Source of the DNA: Adenophora triphylla var. japonica | Lineage: Eukaryota > Streptophyta > Magnoliopsida > Asterales > Campanulaceae | DNA length: 64,000 bases | Assembly: GCA_022495995.1 (NCBI GenBank) | Contig: JAFEMH010001451.1 | Coordinates: 214,501 to 278,500 of the forward strand | Direction: 5' to 3' | In this document: positions 44,209 to 55,088 of the stretch, piece by piece | How positions within the stretch are numbered: the first letter of the stretch is position 1 | How the letters are laid out: every line of letters starts with the position of its first letter | Notes under the pieces: model-generated | What the model was told of the DNA's origin: nothing | What the model saw: the letters and a program-made list of their open reading frames with translations, nothing else | The model's database searches: none | Made by a program: the position numbers and the translations under genes

Positions 44209-46560
44209 TTATTTTTGAAACTTTACGCTTGTGCTTACCCCTCTTTCTTTTCTTTTTATTGGGGTTTCCACCCCCAAACTCAACCTTTTCTGCAACCTGC
44301 AGACACCATTCTCACAACCAAGATCAAGAGAGTTATCGTGAACAAAAATAGTAGCAAATATAGAATCAGACAAATCACTATAACTTTCCTCACCAACTTT
44401 ACGTTTTGAAGGCCCTTGTGATAAATGTGATGGATTCGACTCTTTATGGGAGTCGTGTGGGGAGTGATACGACCCGTTACTACTAGAGTATTGGTCGGCC
44501 TTAATGTTACTAGCCACAGGACAAACGTCCGCATTATCCCCACTTTTCTCACATCCATTCACATCATATTTGACAATTGGAAAATTGGTTATGGCTCCTA
44601 CAAAACCATCTTTGGGGGAGGGTTTCTCATCAGTTTTAAGCATACAAAACTTACATTCCTCCCCCATACCTCTCAAGGACACCACCCCTTGACACACATC
44701 AATGGTGGCCTTAGTGTCAAACATAAATGGCCTCCCAAGCAGAATGGGAGTTTTTAGTTGTTCCTCACTTGATCCCTCCATACACATCACATAAAAGTCA
44801 ATGGGGATAATAATTTTATCAATTTTAACCAACACCCCTTCAATAACCCCTAAGGGTCTTTTGATTGAGAGATCCGCCAATTGCAAGTCTCTCTTGGGTG
44901 GTTTCAACTCACATACCCCCAAACTTCTAAAAACATGAAAGGGCATCACATTGACACTTGCCCCAAGATCCAACAAACCTTTAAAATTTTGACCCCCTAA
45001 ATAAATTGGGATAGTGAAACATCCGAGGTCTTTTTGAACATGTTTAATATTTTCAAACTCCACACCTCTCTGGGGTGTGGTTTTCACAACATTGGGGGGA
45101 GGGGTTTCTAAATTTAATGCAGAAAATACATATTGAACCTCCCCCATCTCATCCTCTTCCTCACTAACATTATCACTATTATCACATTCAAAATTATCAA
45201 GGGAAGAAAGAAATACCTCCTCAATTTGCTCAGGTGAGTTCTTCTCTTTCAACAACTCTTGGGCAACCTTCACAAGTTGCTCTACTTGTGTGCCTATCTT
45301 TTCAAACGCAGCATCTGTATTTCTGTTACTTTGCTGCACCTCCATCCTTAACTGCTGAACTGCCAGCTCCCAAGGCTCCCTACCATGTTGTCCAGGCGGT
45401 GGTGTATGAAGGGGTTTTACTTGCTGATTCTGATGGCCACCCCATGGATTGTAGTTGCCATATTGGTTGCCTTGGGGTGGTGGTCTTGGTGCATATCCAT
45501 TGAAAACATGTGCCTGTTCAGGATTATAACAGAAATTTGCTGCACTTGGACACATATTAGTCACATGAGATGATAAACCACAATTTGTACAATAATCAGT
45601 AATAACATTGGCACCAGCAGAAGTGCCACAGGCAGTCAATTTATCAAATTTACTACTCAAGATTGCAATTTGCTTAGACAGATTATCAGTAGCAGTCAAA
45701 TCCAATACCCCCCTTGTTCTACCCCTCGAACTCTTTTGTTGAGAATTAGCACTCAACATCTCATATAAAGCTTTAGTCTCGTCCGGGGTCTTGGCTCCTA
45801 TCGAGCCTCCAGCAGCATTGTCAACCATTGATTGACCATTGTCATTCAAGCCATCATAAAAGGCTTGGTTCAGTGAGGGTAGTGTGAAATTGTGTTGGGG
45901 ACATTGCATTAACATTGTATTAAATCTTTCCCATGCCTCATGAAAGGGCTCCCCCACATCTTGGGAAAATGTCATCAATTTCTGTCTAAAACCAGCCAAC
46001 AGATGATGTGGGTAATATCTTTTAAGGAACACATCTTGCAATTCTACCCAAGTACTAATGCTGCTCGGTGCAAGCATCATCAACCATGTTTTAGCCATTC
46101 CCTTAAGAGTGTAAGGAAAACACTTCAGTCTAATTTGCTCCTCAGTCACTCCATGTCTTAACAAAAATTGAGCAATAACAATAATATATTCTTTAAGGAA
46201 CGTGAGTGCATCCTCACCAGGCAATCCGTGAAAGCTTGGCAGCATGGCAAAGTATTGTCCTTTGACCTCTAGATTTTTGGCTGCTTCGGATAGCACTATC
46301 CATGAGGTAGATGTGTCTACCCTAGGTCTAAGGATATCATTCATAGTTTGTGCCGGTGGTACTGCCATCTCGGCTTTCTCTTCCTCTACCTTGGTGGTGG
46401 AGGGTTCTGATTCGGTGTCAGAATCTGAGAAAAGGGGATTAAAGAGGGGATCGCCCTCAAATACTTCCTCAAGAAGCTTAGTGTCTTTAGCTTTATTAAG
46501 TCTGTTTATGTTGTCGTTCAATGGCACCAATGAAGGCTTCATAGAACGACGACCTTGCAT
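44209..46560 (-). CDS. Athila-type gag-protease polyprotein, intact
   Basis: This 783-codon ORF starts at the ATG 46560, about 35 bp after the PBS. The N-terminal region is acidic. The gag core has FHGLPGEDALTFLKEY, IRLKCFPYTLKGMAKTWL, DVFLKRYYP and FHEAWERFNTMLMQCP, typical of Athila. A canonical CCHC zinc knuckle CTNCGLSSHVTNMC is near residues 324-337, followed by a Pro/Gln/Gly-rich stretch. The retropepsin-like segment has LDLGASVNVMPFHVF with its Asp near residue 531, PKRDLQLADLSIKRPLG and TPILLGRPFM. Gag would build the particle and bind RNA; protease would mature it. The ORF is the longest undamaged gene in the window, so the element could still be mobilised by an Athila partner. Confidence 0.9.
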   Translation of the reverse strand: MQGRRSMKPSLVPLNDNINRLNKAKDTKLLEEVFEGDPLFNPLFSDSDTESEPSTTKVEEEKAEMAVPPAQTMNDILRPRVDTSTSWIVLSEAAKNLEVKGQYFAMLPSFHGLPGEDALTFLKEYIIVIAQFLLRHGVTEEQIRLKCFPYTLKGMAKTWLMMLAPSSISTWVELQDVFLKRYYPHHLLAGFRQKLMTFSQDVGEPFHEAWERFNTMLMQCPQHNFTLPSLNQAFYDGLNDNGQSMVDNAAGGSIGAKTPDETKALYEMLSANSQQKSSRGRTRGVLDLTATDNLSKQIAILSSKFDKLTACGTSAGANVITDYCTNCGLSSHVTNMCPSAANFCYNPEQAHVFNGYAPRPPPQGNQYGNYNPWGGHQNQQVKPLHTPPPGQHGREPWELAVQQLRMEVQQSNRNTDAAFEKIGTQVEQLVKVAQELLKEKNSPEQIEEVFLSSLDNFECDNSDNVSEEEDEMGEVQYVFSALNLETPPPNVVKTTPQRGVEFENIKHVQKDLGCFTIPIYLGGQNFKGLLDLGASVNVMPFHVFRSLGVCELKPPKRDLQLADLSIKRPLGVIEGVLVKIDKIIIPIDFYVMCMEGSSEEQLKTPILLGRPFMFDTKATIDVCQGVVSLRGMGEECKFCMLKTDEKPSPKDGFVGAITNFPIVKYDVNGCEKSGDNADVCPVASNIKADQYSSSNGSYHSPHDSHKESNPSHLSQGPSKRKVGEESYSDLSDSIFATIFVHDNSLDLGCENGVCRLQKRLSLGVETPIKRKERGVSTSVKFQK

Positions 46561-46594
46561 TCACTACCTAACCTACTTGTTTACTTGCAACAAG

Positions 46595-46612
46595 TCCCCG
46601 GCAACGGTGCCA
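46595..46612 (-). other. Primer-binding site of element D (tRNA-Asp type)
   Basis: The minus strand reads TGGCACCGTTGCCGGGGA, six bases after the 5' LTR. This is the Athila-type site with one change from the usual TGGCGCCGTTGCC and differs from the tRNA-Arg sites of the Tat elements. Confidence 0.85.
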
Positions 46613-46618
46613 AAAACA

Positions 46619-48164
46619 TGATGGAGGAAAACTCCCTCTTGTAATAAAAACCGAGCAAGTGTACTCACTACCGGTGTAGCAGTATGCAAATGCAGGGGTC
46701 GAATCCACAGAGACTCATTGGTAAACAAGTAAAGTAAACGCAATGAATTTAGTAACCAGATTTTATAGATTTGATTTAAAAACTAAGAGCATAAATTAAA
46801 TAACAAAAACTAACTAAACGAGAAAACAAATTATGAGCATAGATTCGTAAATTGGATTTCACTTTACCATCATTCTATGCAGAATTTTACTTATAAAACA
46901 TCAACTCAACTTCTAGGGTTCATTCACTTTGGCTAGGATCGACACGGTTAGGTGGCCGGATTACAATCCTAAATACTCTTTTTAATATTGTGACTTCTAT
47001 TACGGTACCACAATATGCCAAGAATAAATTAAGAACATAAGAATAAAAGAACCTAACTTTGATCAGTTTCTATTACGGCCCCGATTAAAGTTATTCAATT
47101 AATAATAGTCTATGTATCAAAATCCCAAATTAATGGCGAATTCGATACCCAATTATTCAAAGATGAGTTCATATCTTAACATACGTCTCGAATCTAAGAA
47201 TAAGAAATTAAAATCTATTAATGAACTAGAAGGAATTAAATAGAAAGAATTAAAATATTATTGCATAGAAATCCGGTGAAGATCAAAACAATCTACAAAT
47301 CTAAGAATTTAGCTACTCATAATTTACAAATAATAAAACCTGGAATTCGGAATAATTCTTCTCTTCAATGGAATTGTTAAAGAACAAATAATACTCCAAA
47401 AATTATGATATGATCTCCTTTATAGTAACGTGGCTGTGGTTTTTATATAAAAAGAATAGGGTAACAATCTAGGTTGAGAAATCCCAAGAACGCCCTTCAT
47501 TAGACTGTGAAAACCGCAGCTGGAATCGACGTAGCGCGGCCGCCCTTGTTGTTGGCGCGGTCGCCCTAGTTGGCAGCAACTTGGCCGGCATTTCCTTTAT
47601 TGTAGCGCGGCCGCCCTTGTTGATTGGCGCGGTAGCCCTAGTGCACAGTTCTTGCTTGGCCGCAGCTAGCTTCAATTTCCTCCTGGCCCATATTTCCTGC
47701 TATGCTTGGCCCAAAAACTCCCTCCTGGCCAGCAAATCCTAGGCCATGGCCCCAATTGTCTTGGCCAAATACCTTGCAGTGGCCGGCCACCTTGGCCTAG
47801 TAGTTTGTATATTTAGTATTAGTTCCGTCTCGCGATTTTGCAGTCGCACTTTGGCCACTATAAAAAATTCTTTTGCACTTCGCTCTTTGGGATTTTATTT
47901 TTCATTTTAACCCATGAATTTTTCTAAAACAAATTCGTCCAAAATTTCCATATCTCCAATTTGGTCCTTGAATTTTCCAATATTTCCAATTTAGCCCTTG
48001 GACTTCCAAATGTCAGTTTTGTCCCAGATTTTTCAGAATTGCAATTTGATCCAAAAGCTTCCAAAGTACGCTCCAATCCTCCGTTTTCAACATTGTTGCA
48101 CTTCAACCCCTGTACTTTCAAAACACTCACAAACCATATCAAATATACATAAAACTCGGGAATT
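46619..48164 (-). repeat. 5' LTR of element D, cut by element E
   Basis: It matches the 3' LTR from TGATGG at 46619 to the GGAAT at 48160-48164, where the E LTR begins. The missing 57 bp plus the duplicated GGAAT are at 27432-27493 in opposite orientation. Confidence 0.95.
47443..47452 (-). promoter_or_regulatory. LTR TATA box of element D, 5' LTR
   Basis: TTTATATAAA in the same context as at 41691. It probably drives the gag-pro transcript, unless E's insertion upstream disturbs it. Confidence 0.5.
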
Positions 48165-49546
48165 GTAAGTACGCCAATCCAATTCGCAACCTTTTAGATG
48201 CATTTTAATATAATAAAACTGCATTAAAGGGCGTTTTGGTAAATTCCCGGCCTATCCCGAGACTTCCGAAAACGTTCCATGAGTTTCCCGCGAAGGAAGT
48301 ACCTTTTGGTACATTATTCATGCCAAAGGACCCCTTGGGAATAAAACCTGTTGGACCTTTTGGGTATTTTCCCGGAATGTTCCAGAAACTGGTTTTTGGC
48401 GCAAAAGCGGTTGAGCCACCTTGTGTCACGCGACAGCTTGAGGCATGAAAAGAGGACGCGTAAGGTCGTGCGACACATTAAGGCAGCCAACTGCAGCCTA
48501 TAAATAAGACCCTCCCCCTCTCATAAATGGATCCCAACTTTAGCCTACTGTTACTCTGCAGGATTTGCAGCGTAACGAACCTCTCCAAACACAAACCTCT
48601 CTCTCTCCTACCTTCAACCTACCCAATTCCTCCCTTCCAAACCCAATTCTCAAGCCACACCACTTGAGCCCCTTGCATCAATCCTTCCAGATCAGAGGTG
48701 AAGAATTGAAGGGTTCTATATCTAACTAGATATAGAATTCATGGAAGCAACAAGGGTAATGATTCCCTGAACTCAATCTCTCTCTCTCTTGCTTAATTTC
48801 TATTAATTCTAGCATTTAATTTTGTTTGGATTCAGTAATCAGATCCTAGCTATCTGGATTACTGAATCCCAATCGCAATCTCTCTGTTTAATCTGAATAA
48901 TCAGTGCAATTGAGCTTATATTGTTGATCATTTGATTGGATTTGGTGTTTGAACCCCAAGGGGGTGTGGATCTACCCATATCCACACTCCCTGGGTTGAT
49001 TTAGTTTCGTTTTTGTATTTCGTTCGTAATCTAGTTAATTGATTAGATCTGTATAGCTTTCTGTTGATTCTGTGTTCATCTTGTTAAGTTTCTGCAGATG
49101 GCTCATATGTGTCACGCGACATCTTCGTCTCCAAGTGATCCTGTGTCACGCGACACATGTGGTCACTGGTGCGATGTGTCATGCGACATACATGACCCAT
49201 CTGCAGAGACCCTTTTTCCTTTGTAATCTGTTTTAGATTGTTTGTATCAGGGATGTGGCCTCCCTAAATAATGGGCTCACAATATGTAATTCTTGTTCCA
49301 TAATTAATAAGATGCATTTTATCACACTTTGTTTATTATCAATATTTGCACACACTTTGGATTTACTTGGATGTTTCTGATTGAAAGACTCGTCTATGGA
49401 CGAGGCGTGTTGGGTGAACTCTCGGTTCTTCCCAACACGTAACCTGACCTCCGAACCCATTTTCTCTAAACAAAAGGTTTTCAATGTTTCCTCTTAAAAA
49501 CGGCGTGGCGACTCCTTTTCATTTTTTTTGGGCGAGCGCACATTCA
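48165..49546 (+). repeat. 5' LTR of element E
   Basis: 1382 bp, TGTAAGTACGCC to CACATTCA. It carries several GTGTCACGCGACA-type CG-rich palindromic motifs (near 48424, 49111, 49144) and a TATA box. Near its 3' end GTGGCGACTCC duplicates the PBS start, as in the C and G LTRs. Confidence 0.95.
48499..48507 (+). promoter_or_regulatory. LTR TATA box of element E
   Basis: TATAAATAA preceded by GCAGCC, about 335 bp into the LTR. Confidence 0.65.
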
Positions 49547-49547
49547 G

Positions 49548-49565
49548 TGGCGACTCCGCTGGGGA
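49548..49565 (+). other. Primer-binding site of element E
   Basis: TGGCGACTCCGCTGGGGA, a perfect tRNA-Arg-type site, one base after the LTR. Confidence 0.9.
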
Positions 49566-50866
49566 ATGTCACTTGAAAACCTGTTTTTCAAGTGTTGAGT
49601 GGGTCAAGCTTTTGTTTAGTCAAAACATCCAATACATCCATTTTGTGTGCATTATTTGATAATCATTTGTGATTCATACATCTTGTTGATTATGGAACTT
49701 GTGAGCCCTTTGTGCTTGTGGCCATTCTTTCTTGTGCATTAGTACTTGTGTGTTGCTCTGGCTATGGTAAAACAGGGGCTGATTTGATGATTGAAGAGCT
49801 GCTGGTTCAGTGACCATCCAGGTCGTGCGACACCTTTTGTCTCTGGTTGTCCTGTGTCACGCGACAAAGGGTGGCCACTGAACATAACTTCAGAAGACTG
49901 GTTTGAGGGCAGTCCCTTGGATCAAGCGTGACTCAATTGATTGTTGTTCCCTGTTTATCCTGTGTGAGGGTGTGTGTTGTTTTTTTTTCCTTTCTAAAAA
50001 AAAAAAATAAATAAATAAAAATAAAAAAAATCTCTTTTTTGTAAATAAAGGAATATAGTCATCCGCACACTACATCACTTAGATTTAGAACCCTCGGGTG
50101 CGATTGACGGCATCGCGGACGGCCATGAAATTCGCCTACGCTTGAGCGCCTGAAATCAAACCTAAACCCCTAGTGCGTTATAGGTGGCACCACACTAAAA
50201 CCTTACCCACAGTTGGTTTTTGATACAATGTTTTCATTACAACAAAATGAAGTGTTTTTGAAAAATGTCATAGGTCCTTATACCTTCTCCCAAAACCTCA
50301 CACCTTGTGGGCATGTTGCCAAATGCAACATGATTTCACGTGGGAACATGTCACTCTCGTGGCGTGTTCTAAACGAGAGATCATGCCGCATTGCCAACAT
50401 GTACCGACGAGAGGTCATGCCAGATTTTTCTTCTAAATTCTTCGAGAAGACCCGTTATGCTGCCCAATTTTCCTTAGAAATTTGGACAAACCTTTTCGTT
50501 CCATAAAGATGTTAGGGTTTGGGCTAGGTACCATCACCTATTATATGTTTCTAAAACAAAGCATTTGGTGTAATTCAAACGTTGCGTCATTAGGTTTCCC
50601 TGAGGTATAGTTAGCATGAATAAAGGCTTATCCTTTCCAAACTGTAGTTAGGATTTAAAAGATTAATTTATACTTGAACATAAATAAATTTGTGTTTGCG
50701 CGAGTCTGTCCCGTTTCTTTCCCTCTCCCGTTACTCAAAAATTTCCCTTCCAGCACCTTATAAACCCATCTCTGCACCTGCAGCTACGGCGAGTTGGATC
50801 CGCTCTTCCGTCTCGGGAGGTCGTTTGGTCCGTGTGCAAGCAGTGTCAGTTGGTTTGGAATCAGAA
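49566..50866 (+). other. Leader of element E
   Basis: Non-coding. It has a low-complexity T-rich then A-rich stretch at 49980-50040 and TGTCACGCGACA-like motifs near 49855. The segment 50270-50500 contains repeated GAGAGATCATGCC/GAGAGGTCATGCC motifs. No gene seen. Confidence 0.5.
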
Positions 50867-52385
50867 ATGGCCGACAATGGAGATGTTTTTTACGCTCGGT
50901 CATTTGGAGGCTCGGTGGACAGTGGGTCAGACGGGTTTGAATGAGATGACTACGGAAGAATTGAGGGTGATGCTGGAAGCCGCTCTAGCTCGGGAGCGTG
51001 AGGCTTGTCTCCTAGTTCAAAATGCCAAGGCTCGTGAAGAAGAGCCTCACAACCGTTTCGTGGAAGCCATGAGAGCCAAAGGGATTGCGGTACTTCGTAG
51101 ATAGGATGGTTCCTATGAAGAGATTACGGAAGATAGCCATAATGAAATCGGATCCGCTTCGCCTGCTCATCCAACCCAGCCTAGCTACAATACAATGCCT
51201 CCCCCAGTAAACTATGTTTCGCGACCTGATCAAGCAGTGTCTCCAGGAATGATTGCAAGTGACCAAGGAAGACTCATTCCCCCATCTTCCCAAGGGCATG
51301 GCCAGGTTATCCAGCAAGGTGTCAGCAGAAATGACGGTCGGCCTGCGAATTTCTTTGATCTCACTGCTTCTCCAACTCCTAATGCTCCAATACCACAGTT
51401 TCAGCATGGACCTCAGTTTCGAACCAGCTTTTCCCAGCCTCAGTACAGTGTGTATCCAGATGGTTATCAGGGTGTTCAGTATGGTGTTCAGCATAATGGT
51501 CGTCACGGCTCTCGGGAAATCGAGATAGTTCGGGACGGTGTTTCAAAGTACCAGCGGTTCCGAGACTCAAGACAACTTTTCTCAACCGGCGGTGTGTTCC
51601 ACCCTTACTCGGCATATTTATGGTTCTACCCCATACTCGGCTCCGTGTGTCGGCTCGGGATTATCTTCTCTTGGTCGCATGCAGAGGTCGATCGGCACAA
51701 TACGGCTCCCAGAACCCGGTGGGCAATTCAACGGTTATGATATGTATGGAAACAAGATTCCTAGCCCGATTAGCTTGTTGGACAGCAATATTGGAATTCC
51801 TAGTACTTTTGGTCTCCCACCAACCGCTTTTCCCGTGGGACCTAATTTTGATTTCCCAATACCGTCGTCAATCGGTGGCTCCTGCAATTCCTCGGACTTC
51901 AAGTTTGGCACCGGAAGTGGCCTTTCTTTAAACAGATGCAGCACAAGATTGACAGATTATCCGTGGGTTCTAGTGGTCTTAAAGTCGTGGATCCCGCCCA
52001 AGTGACACCTTTTCCGCACAAGTTTAAGATGCCCAAGCTAGACTTTGATGGTACCGCCTGTCCAAAGACGCATATAGACACTTATGTGATGACAATGGGG
52101 GCAATGGGCTGCACTCCCGAATTCATGGCTTCCCACTTCCACCTAACCTTGAAAGGATCGGCACTTACATGGTTTTTAGCTCTGAAGTAAGAATGACGTA
52201 CTACTTGGAGCCAGATAACAGAAGCCTTCCTGGAAAAGTACAAGGGTAATTTGGAATGGCGCACTACTCGGGATGATTTGGTAGGAACCATCCAGAAGTC
52301 GGATGAATCGATCACAGAATTTTACAAACGTTGGAATGCTAAGCTCAACGAGTTATCGGAGCCTTTTCTTGCTTTTGACCGAAAT
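50867..52385 (+). pseudogene. gag of element E, N-terminal two-thirds
   Basis: ATG 50867 opens MADNGDVFYARSFGG. A shift near 50935 leads to MTTEELRVMLEAALARERE, matching the gag starts of C and G. A TAG stop (about 51102) and a shift near 51560 interrupt a Pro/Gln/Ser-rich region. The core then reads FPHKFKMPKLDFDGTACPKT, HLTLKGSALTWFLALK and SITEFYKRWNAKLNELSEP. Homology stops near 52380, about 60-70 codons before the ASNPVSA segment that resumes at 39440 on the minus strand. It is dead as an ORF. Confidence 0.8.
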
Positions 52386-52494
52386 AAAGCCATGTAAAAT
52401 TGAAAATAAAGAAGGACTCGGAAAAGTCCCTTCGAAATGACCATTTCGGAAGTCCCTATTAAAAAAATCCTTCAAAACAATCTTACATGGCTTT
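52386..52494 (+). other. Leader hairpin of element F
   Basis: AAAGCCATGTAA (52386-52397) pairs perfectly with TTACATGGCTTT (52483-52494). The inside contains GTCCCTTCG and TTTCGGAAGTCCC, matching the loop of the A hairpin, while the arms differ completely from A's. The E-F junction lies at or just left of the first arm. Confidence 0.6.
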
Positions 52495-52793
52495 GTTTTA
52501 CAAAAATTAGACTGATTGCTTAGTCGTTAGGTTCTGATAAAGGCCTTAGAAACCCCTCAAAACGGATTCTCCGTTCTGACCAAAAATTAGGTCTAATAAA
52601 AAATCGACTTTCCGTGTGATTGTCTCTTGCGTGACTACATGTCTCGTGCGAGATAATGCCCCTGTTTGCTGTGTTTGAGCCTGAACCACTTAAGCCTGCT
52701 TCCGTCTCGTTGGGGATAGATTTGATCCTAACGCCATCTCTGCACTCTTCTGTCAGTTTTCCGAAGCTACTCAATCTCAAGACTCTCAACACA
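52495..52793 (+). other. Leader of element F
   Basis: Non-coding. It aligns with 14101-14409 of element A (both have AGAAACCCC-CAAAA-GGATT and the GTCTCGTGCGAGA/GTCTCGCGCGAGA motifs before the gag ATG). Confidence 0.6.
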
Positions 52794-54150
52794 ATGTCCG
52801 GCATCGACAAAATTCCGGGTGACGAAACTTTTAACCGAAAACAACCACAAACTTCTGGAAGAAGCCAATGATCGCCTAGAAGTGCAAGCTACCCAAATCC
52901 ACACTCTCGTGGAAGAAATCCAAGAGCTTAGGGTAGCACTAGCCAACAAAGAAAAGAAGAAGAAAAATGATTCTTCCTCCGAAGAAGAGGAATCATACAC
53001 CAAAAAGGCCAAGGGTCGCCGCCAAAGCAAAAGCAAGAAAAAGAAGCACGAGTCTAGCTCGTCATCTTCCTCCTCTGACAACGAGAGCTACACATCCAAG
53101 AATGAAAGCAAAGGGGAAAGCAAGAACGAACCCCTCACCATGGCCATGTTAGAAAAGAAGCTTGCATCCCTCGATGTGAGTAAGGGAGCCTCGCTCTCTA
53201 TTGATTATGACACCCTTCGTCAATCCATGTCCAAGCTTCCTAGTAAGTACAAAACAACCGACATTGCAAAATTCAATGGCACCACCTGTCCCAAATCACA
53301 TTTGGAGACCTATTCTTGGGCCATGTTACCTATGGGTGTTGATGACAATCTACTAGCTCAATGCTTTCCACAAACTCTCGATGGTACCGCTAGAGATTGG
53401 TACATGACTCTTCCACTTTCTACAATACTCGATTGGCCACTCGCTAGTCGTACCTTTCAAAAGCAATATGAGGACAACTCCACTTACCGCACCACTAGAA
53501 GGGATCTCGAACAAACCAAGCAGCTTTCGAACGAATCCTTCACAGACTTCGTCAAAAGATGGAGGACCAAACTGACTGAAATCGTTGATAGGCCAAGCCT
53601 AGACGAACAAATCCACATCCTCATACAATATCTTAGGGAAGAATATCAAGACAAACTTGCAGGCAACTACTTTCCTAGCTTCGCCGAACTCCACAAATGC
53701 GGCGGTTAGATGACCTCATCAAATAGAAAAGGGAAGCCAAGAAAGAAAGTGGGTTCCGTTACAACAAAAGTTCCTCTTCCTCTTCTAACTCCAAGGACAC
53801 TTCTGTCAATGCTATTGTCTTCAATCATCTCGGCAATGGTAAGTACTCTGCGGTACCTCCACCATAAAAGAAGAAAAGGGATAGACATTACGACAAGCTT
53901 GAAGGGATAACTCAAGAAGAACTCCTCGAGGTGCTCGTCAAGAATGGAAAAATCAAACCAAGAGAAGGTGGACCTCCAAAGAAAGATCTTCCTGCTAATC
54001 ATGCTCATCACCTCTTCTGCAAGTACCACAACTTCACCGGCCATGACACCAACTCAGGTTTCCACTTGAAAGACGTCATCCAAGATTTGTTCGATGATAA
54101 AGAGATAGGGCTACCTAATGTTGTTACTAATCCTTTACCAAACAACGAAG
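52794..54150 (+). pseudogene. gag of element F
   Basis: ATG 52794 opens MSGIDKIPG. A one-base shift near 52820 leads to the 296-codon frame 52819-53709: coiled-coil-like HKLLEEANDRLEVQATQIH, a Lys/Ser/Glu linker, and the core ARDWYMTLPLS, YEDNSTYRTTRRDLEQTK, ESFTDFVKRWRTKLTEI. A second shift near 53700 and a TAA near 53868 (PPP-stop-KKKR) precede EELLEVLVKNGKIKPREGG. The zinc-knuckle-like CKYHNFTGHDTNSGFH has lost its last Cys, which element A retains. It is therefore a broken capsid protein. Confidence 0.85.
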
Positions 54151-55088
54151 TCAATTTGATAGAATTAGAAAGTAGCTTCAAGGATCCTACTCGTCTAGCC
54201 ACAACTGTGGACGAGAGCCCTTTTGAATTTAATAAATCTTCTTTCTGTTATATGATGTCTTGGGATGAAATCTTAGAACAAAAGGAAAAAGGGTCTAAAA
54301 CAGTCAATCTCCTCACACGATCCGGTCGTGTGATCATCAACAAAGACCCAAGGGACGAAAATCCCCCTAAGCAAGCAAAAGCTCCATCATCAAGCGAACC
54401 AGACGATCCTCTCTTAGCCCAGGTAAAGAAGACACTAGCAAACATCTCAGTTTGGGATCTTATAGGAGCATCTCACAAGCATCGTGAAATGTTGAAAAAG
54501 GCCTTGGCTCAAATGACCATTTCCTCAGAAGCAACACCCGAAGAGCTTACTCAAATGATCGGCCAAGTACAATTTGGCAACTTCATCACTTTCACTGACT
54601 TGGACCTCCCATCCTATGGGAACAATCATCATGAGGCCCTCTACATAACTGCTAACATGAATGGATACCGAATGCCACGCATTTTGGTCGACAATGGTTC
54701 TGCAATCAATGTCCTTCCAAAGAAAGCCTTATCATCATTAGGCCTCACCCATAAAGACCTTAAGCCGTCAGGGCATACTGTACGGGGGTACGATTGTACT
54801 GCTAGAACTGCTTTGGGATCAGACGTGATACCTATAGAAATGGGGCAAGTCACCATGAGCATCGAATTTCAAGTCATCGACATCCCGGCATCCTTTAACT
54901 TGCTGCTTGGCCGCCCTTGGCTACACGACATAGGAGGTGTACCTTCCTCCCTACACCAGTGTATCAAGTTCAGACACAACGATACAATAGTCACCATACA
55001 TGGAGAAATGGTTACTGCCAGCCCTATCCTTGAGGTACAACACAGCACTTCTGATTACCTGTTCAGTGGCTTAGAGATCGAGAAATAA
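54151..55088 (+). CDS. Protease of element F (in the ORF 53931-55088)
   Basis: It lies in the open 385-codon frame that starts inside the gag tail. A linker with VNLLTRSGRV leads to VKKTLANISVWDLIGASHKH, ATPEELTQMIGQVQFGNFI and the retropepsin: RILVDNGSAINVLPKKAL (Asp codon 54690), GHTVRGYDCTARTALG, EFQVIDIPASFNLLLGRPW and SSLHQCIKFRH. It ends at a TAA at 55086-55088. The protease domain itself is undamaged. It would cleave the gag-pol polyprotein. Confidence 0.85.

Larger units (their letters stand above)
40868..48164 (-). mobile_element. Non-autonomous Athila-type element D (LTR-gag-pro-LTR)
   Basis: On the minus strand the order is 5' LTR (48164-46619 plus the severed 62 bp at 27432-27493), tRNA-Asp-type PBS, an intact 783-codon gag-protease, about 1.7 kb non-coding and 3' LTR (42468-40868). 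There is no RT, RNase H or integrase. Target duplication: ATAGA at 27427-27431 and its complement TCTAT at 40863-40867, both in C's RT. By eye the two LTRs differ at about 16 positions over roughly 1540 bp, about 1%, so this is a young insertion. It resembles the TR-GAG class of plant elements, though protease is retained. Confidence 0.88.
48165..52385 (+). mobile_element. Tat-lineage retrotransposon E, 5' part
   Basis: The order is 5' LTR, PBS, leader and gag N-terminal two-thirds, ending abruptly near 52385 where element F's leader hairpin starts. The LTR follows the GGAAT duplication in D's LTR. Its missing gag tail and pol lie at 39440-29816 on the minus strand. See the inversion finding. 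Confidence 0.8.

Noticed and set aside
27494..49546. Inverted E LTRs as terminal inverted repeats of one large DNA transposon
   Set aside because: Each has a PBS or PPT on its inner side, TG...CA ends, and the flanks restore a single LTR-element insertion once the inversion is undone.
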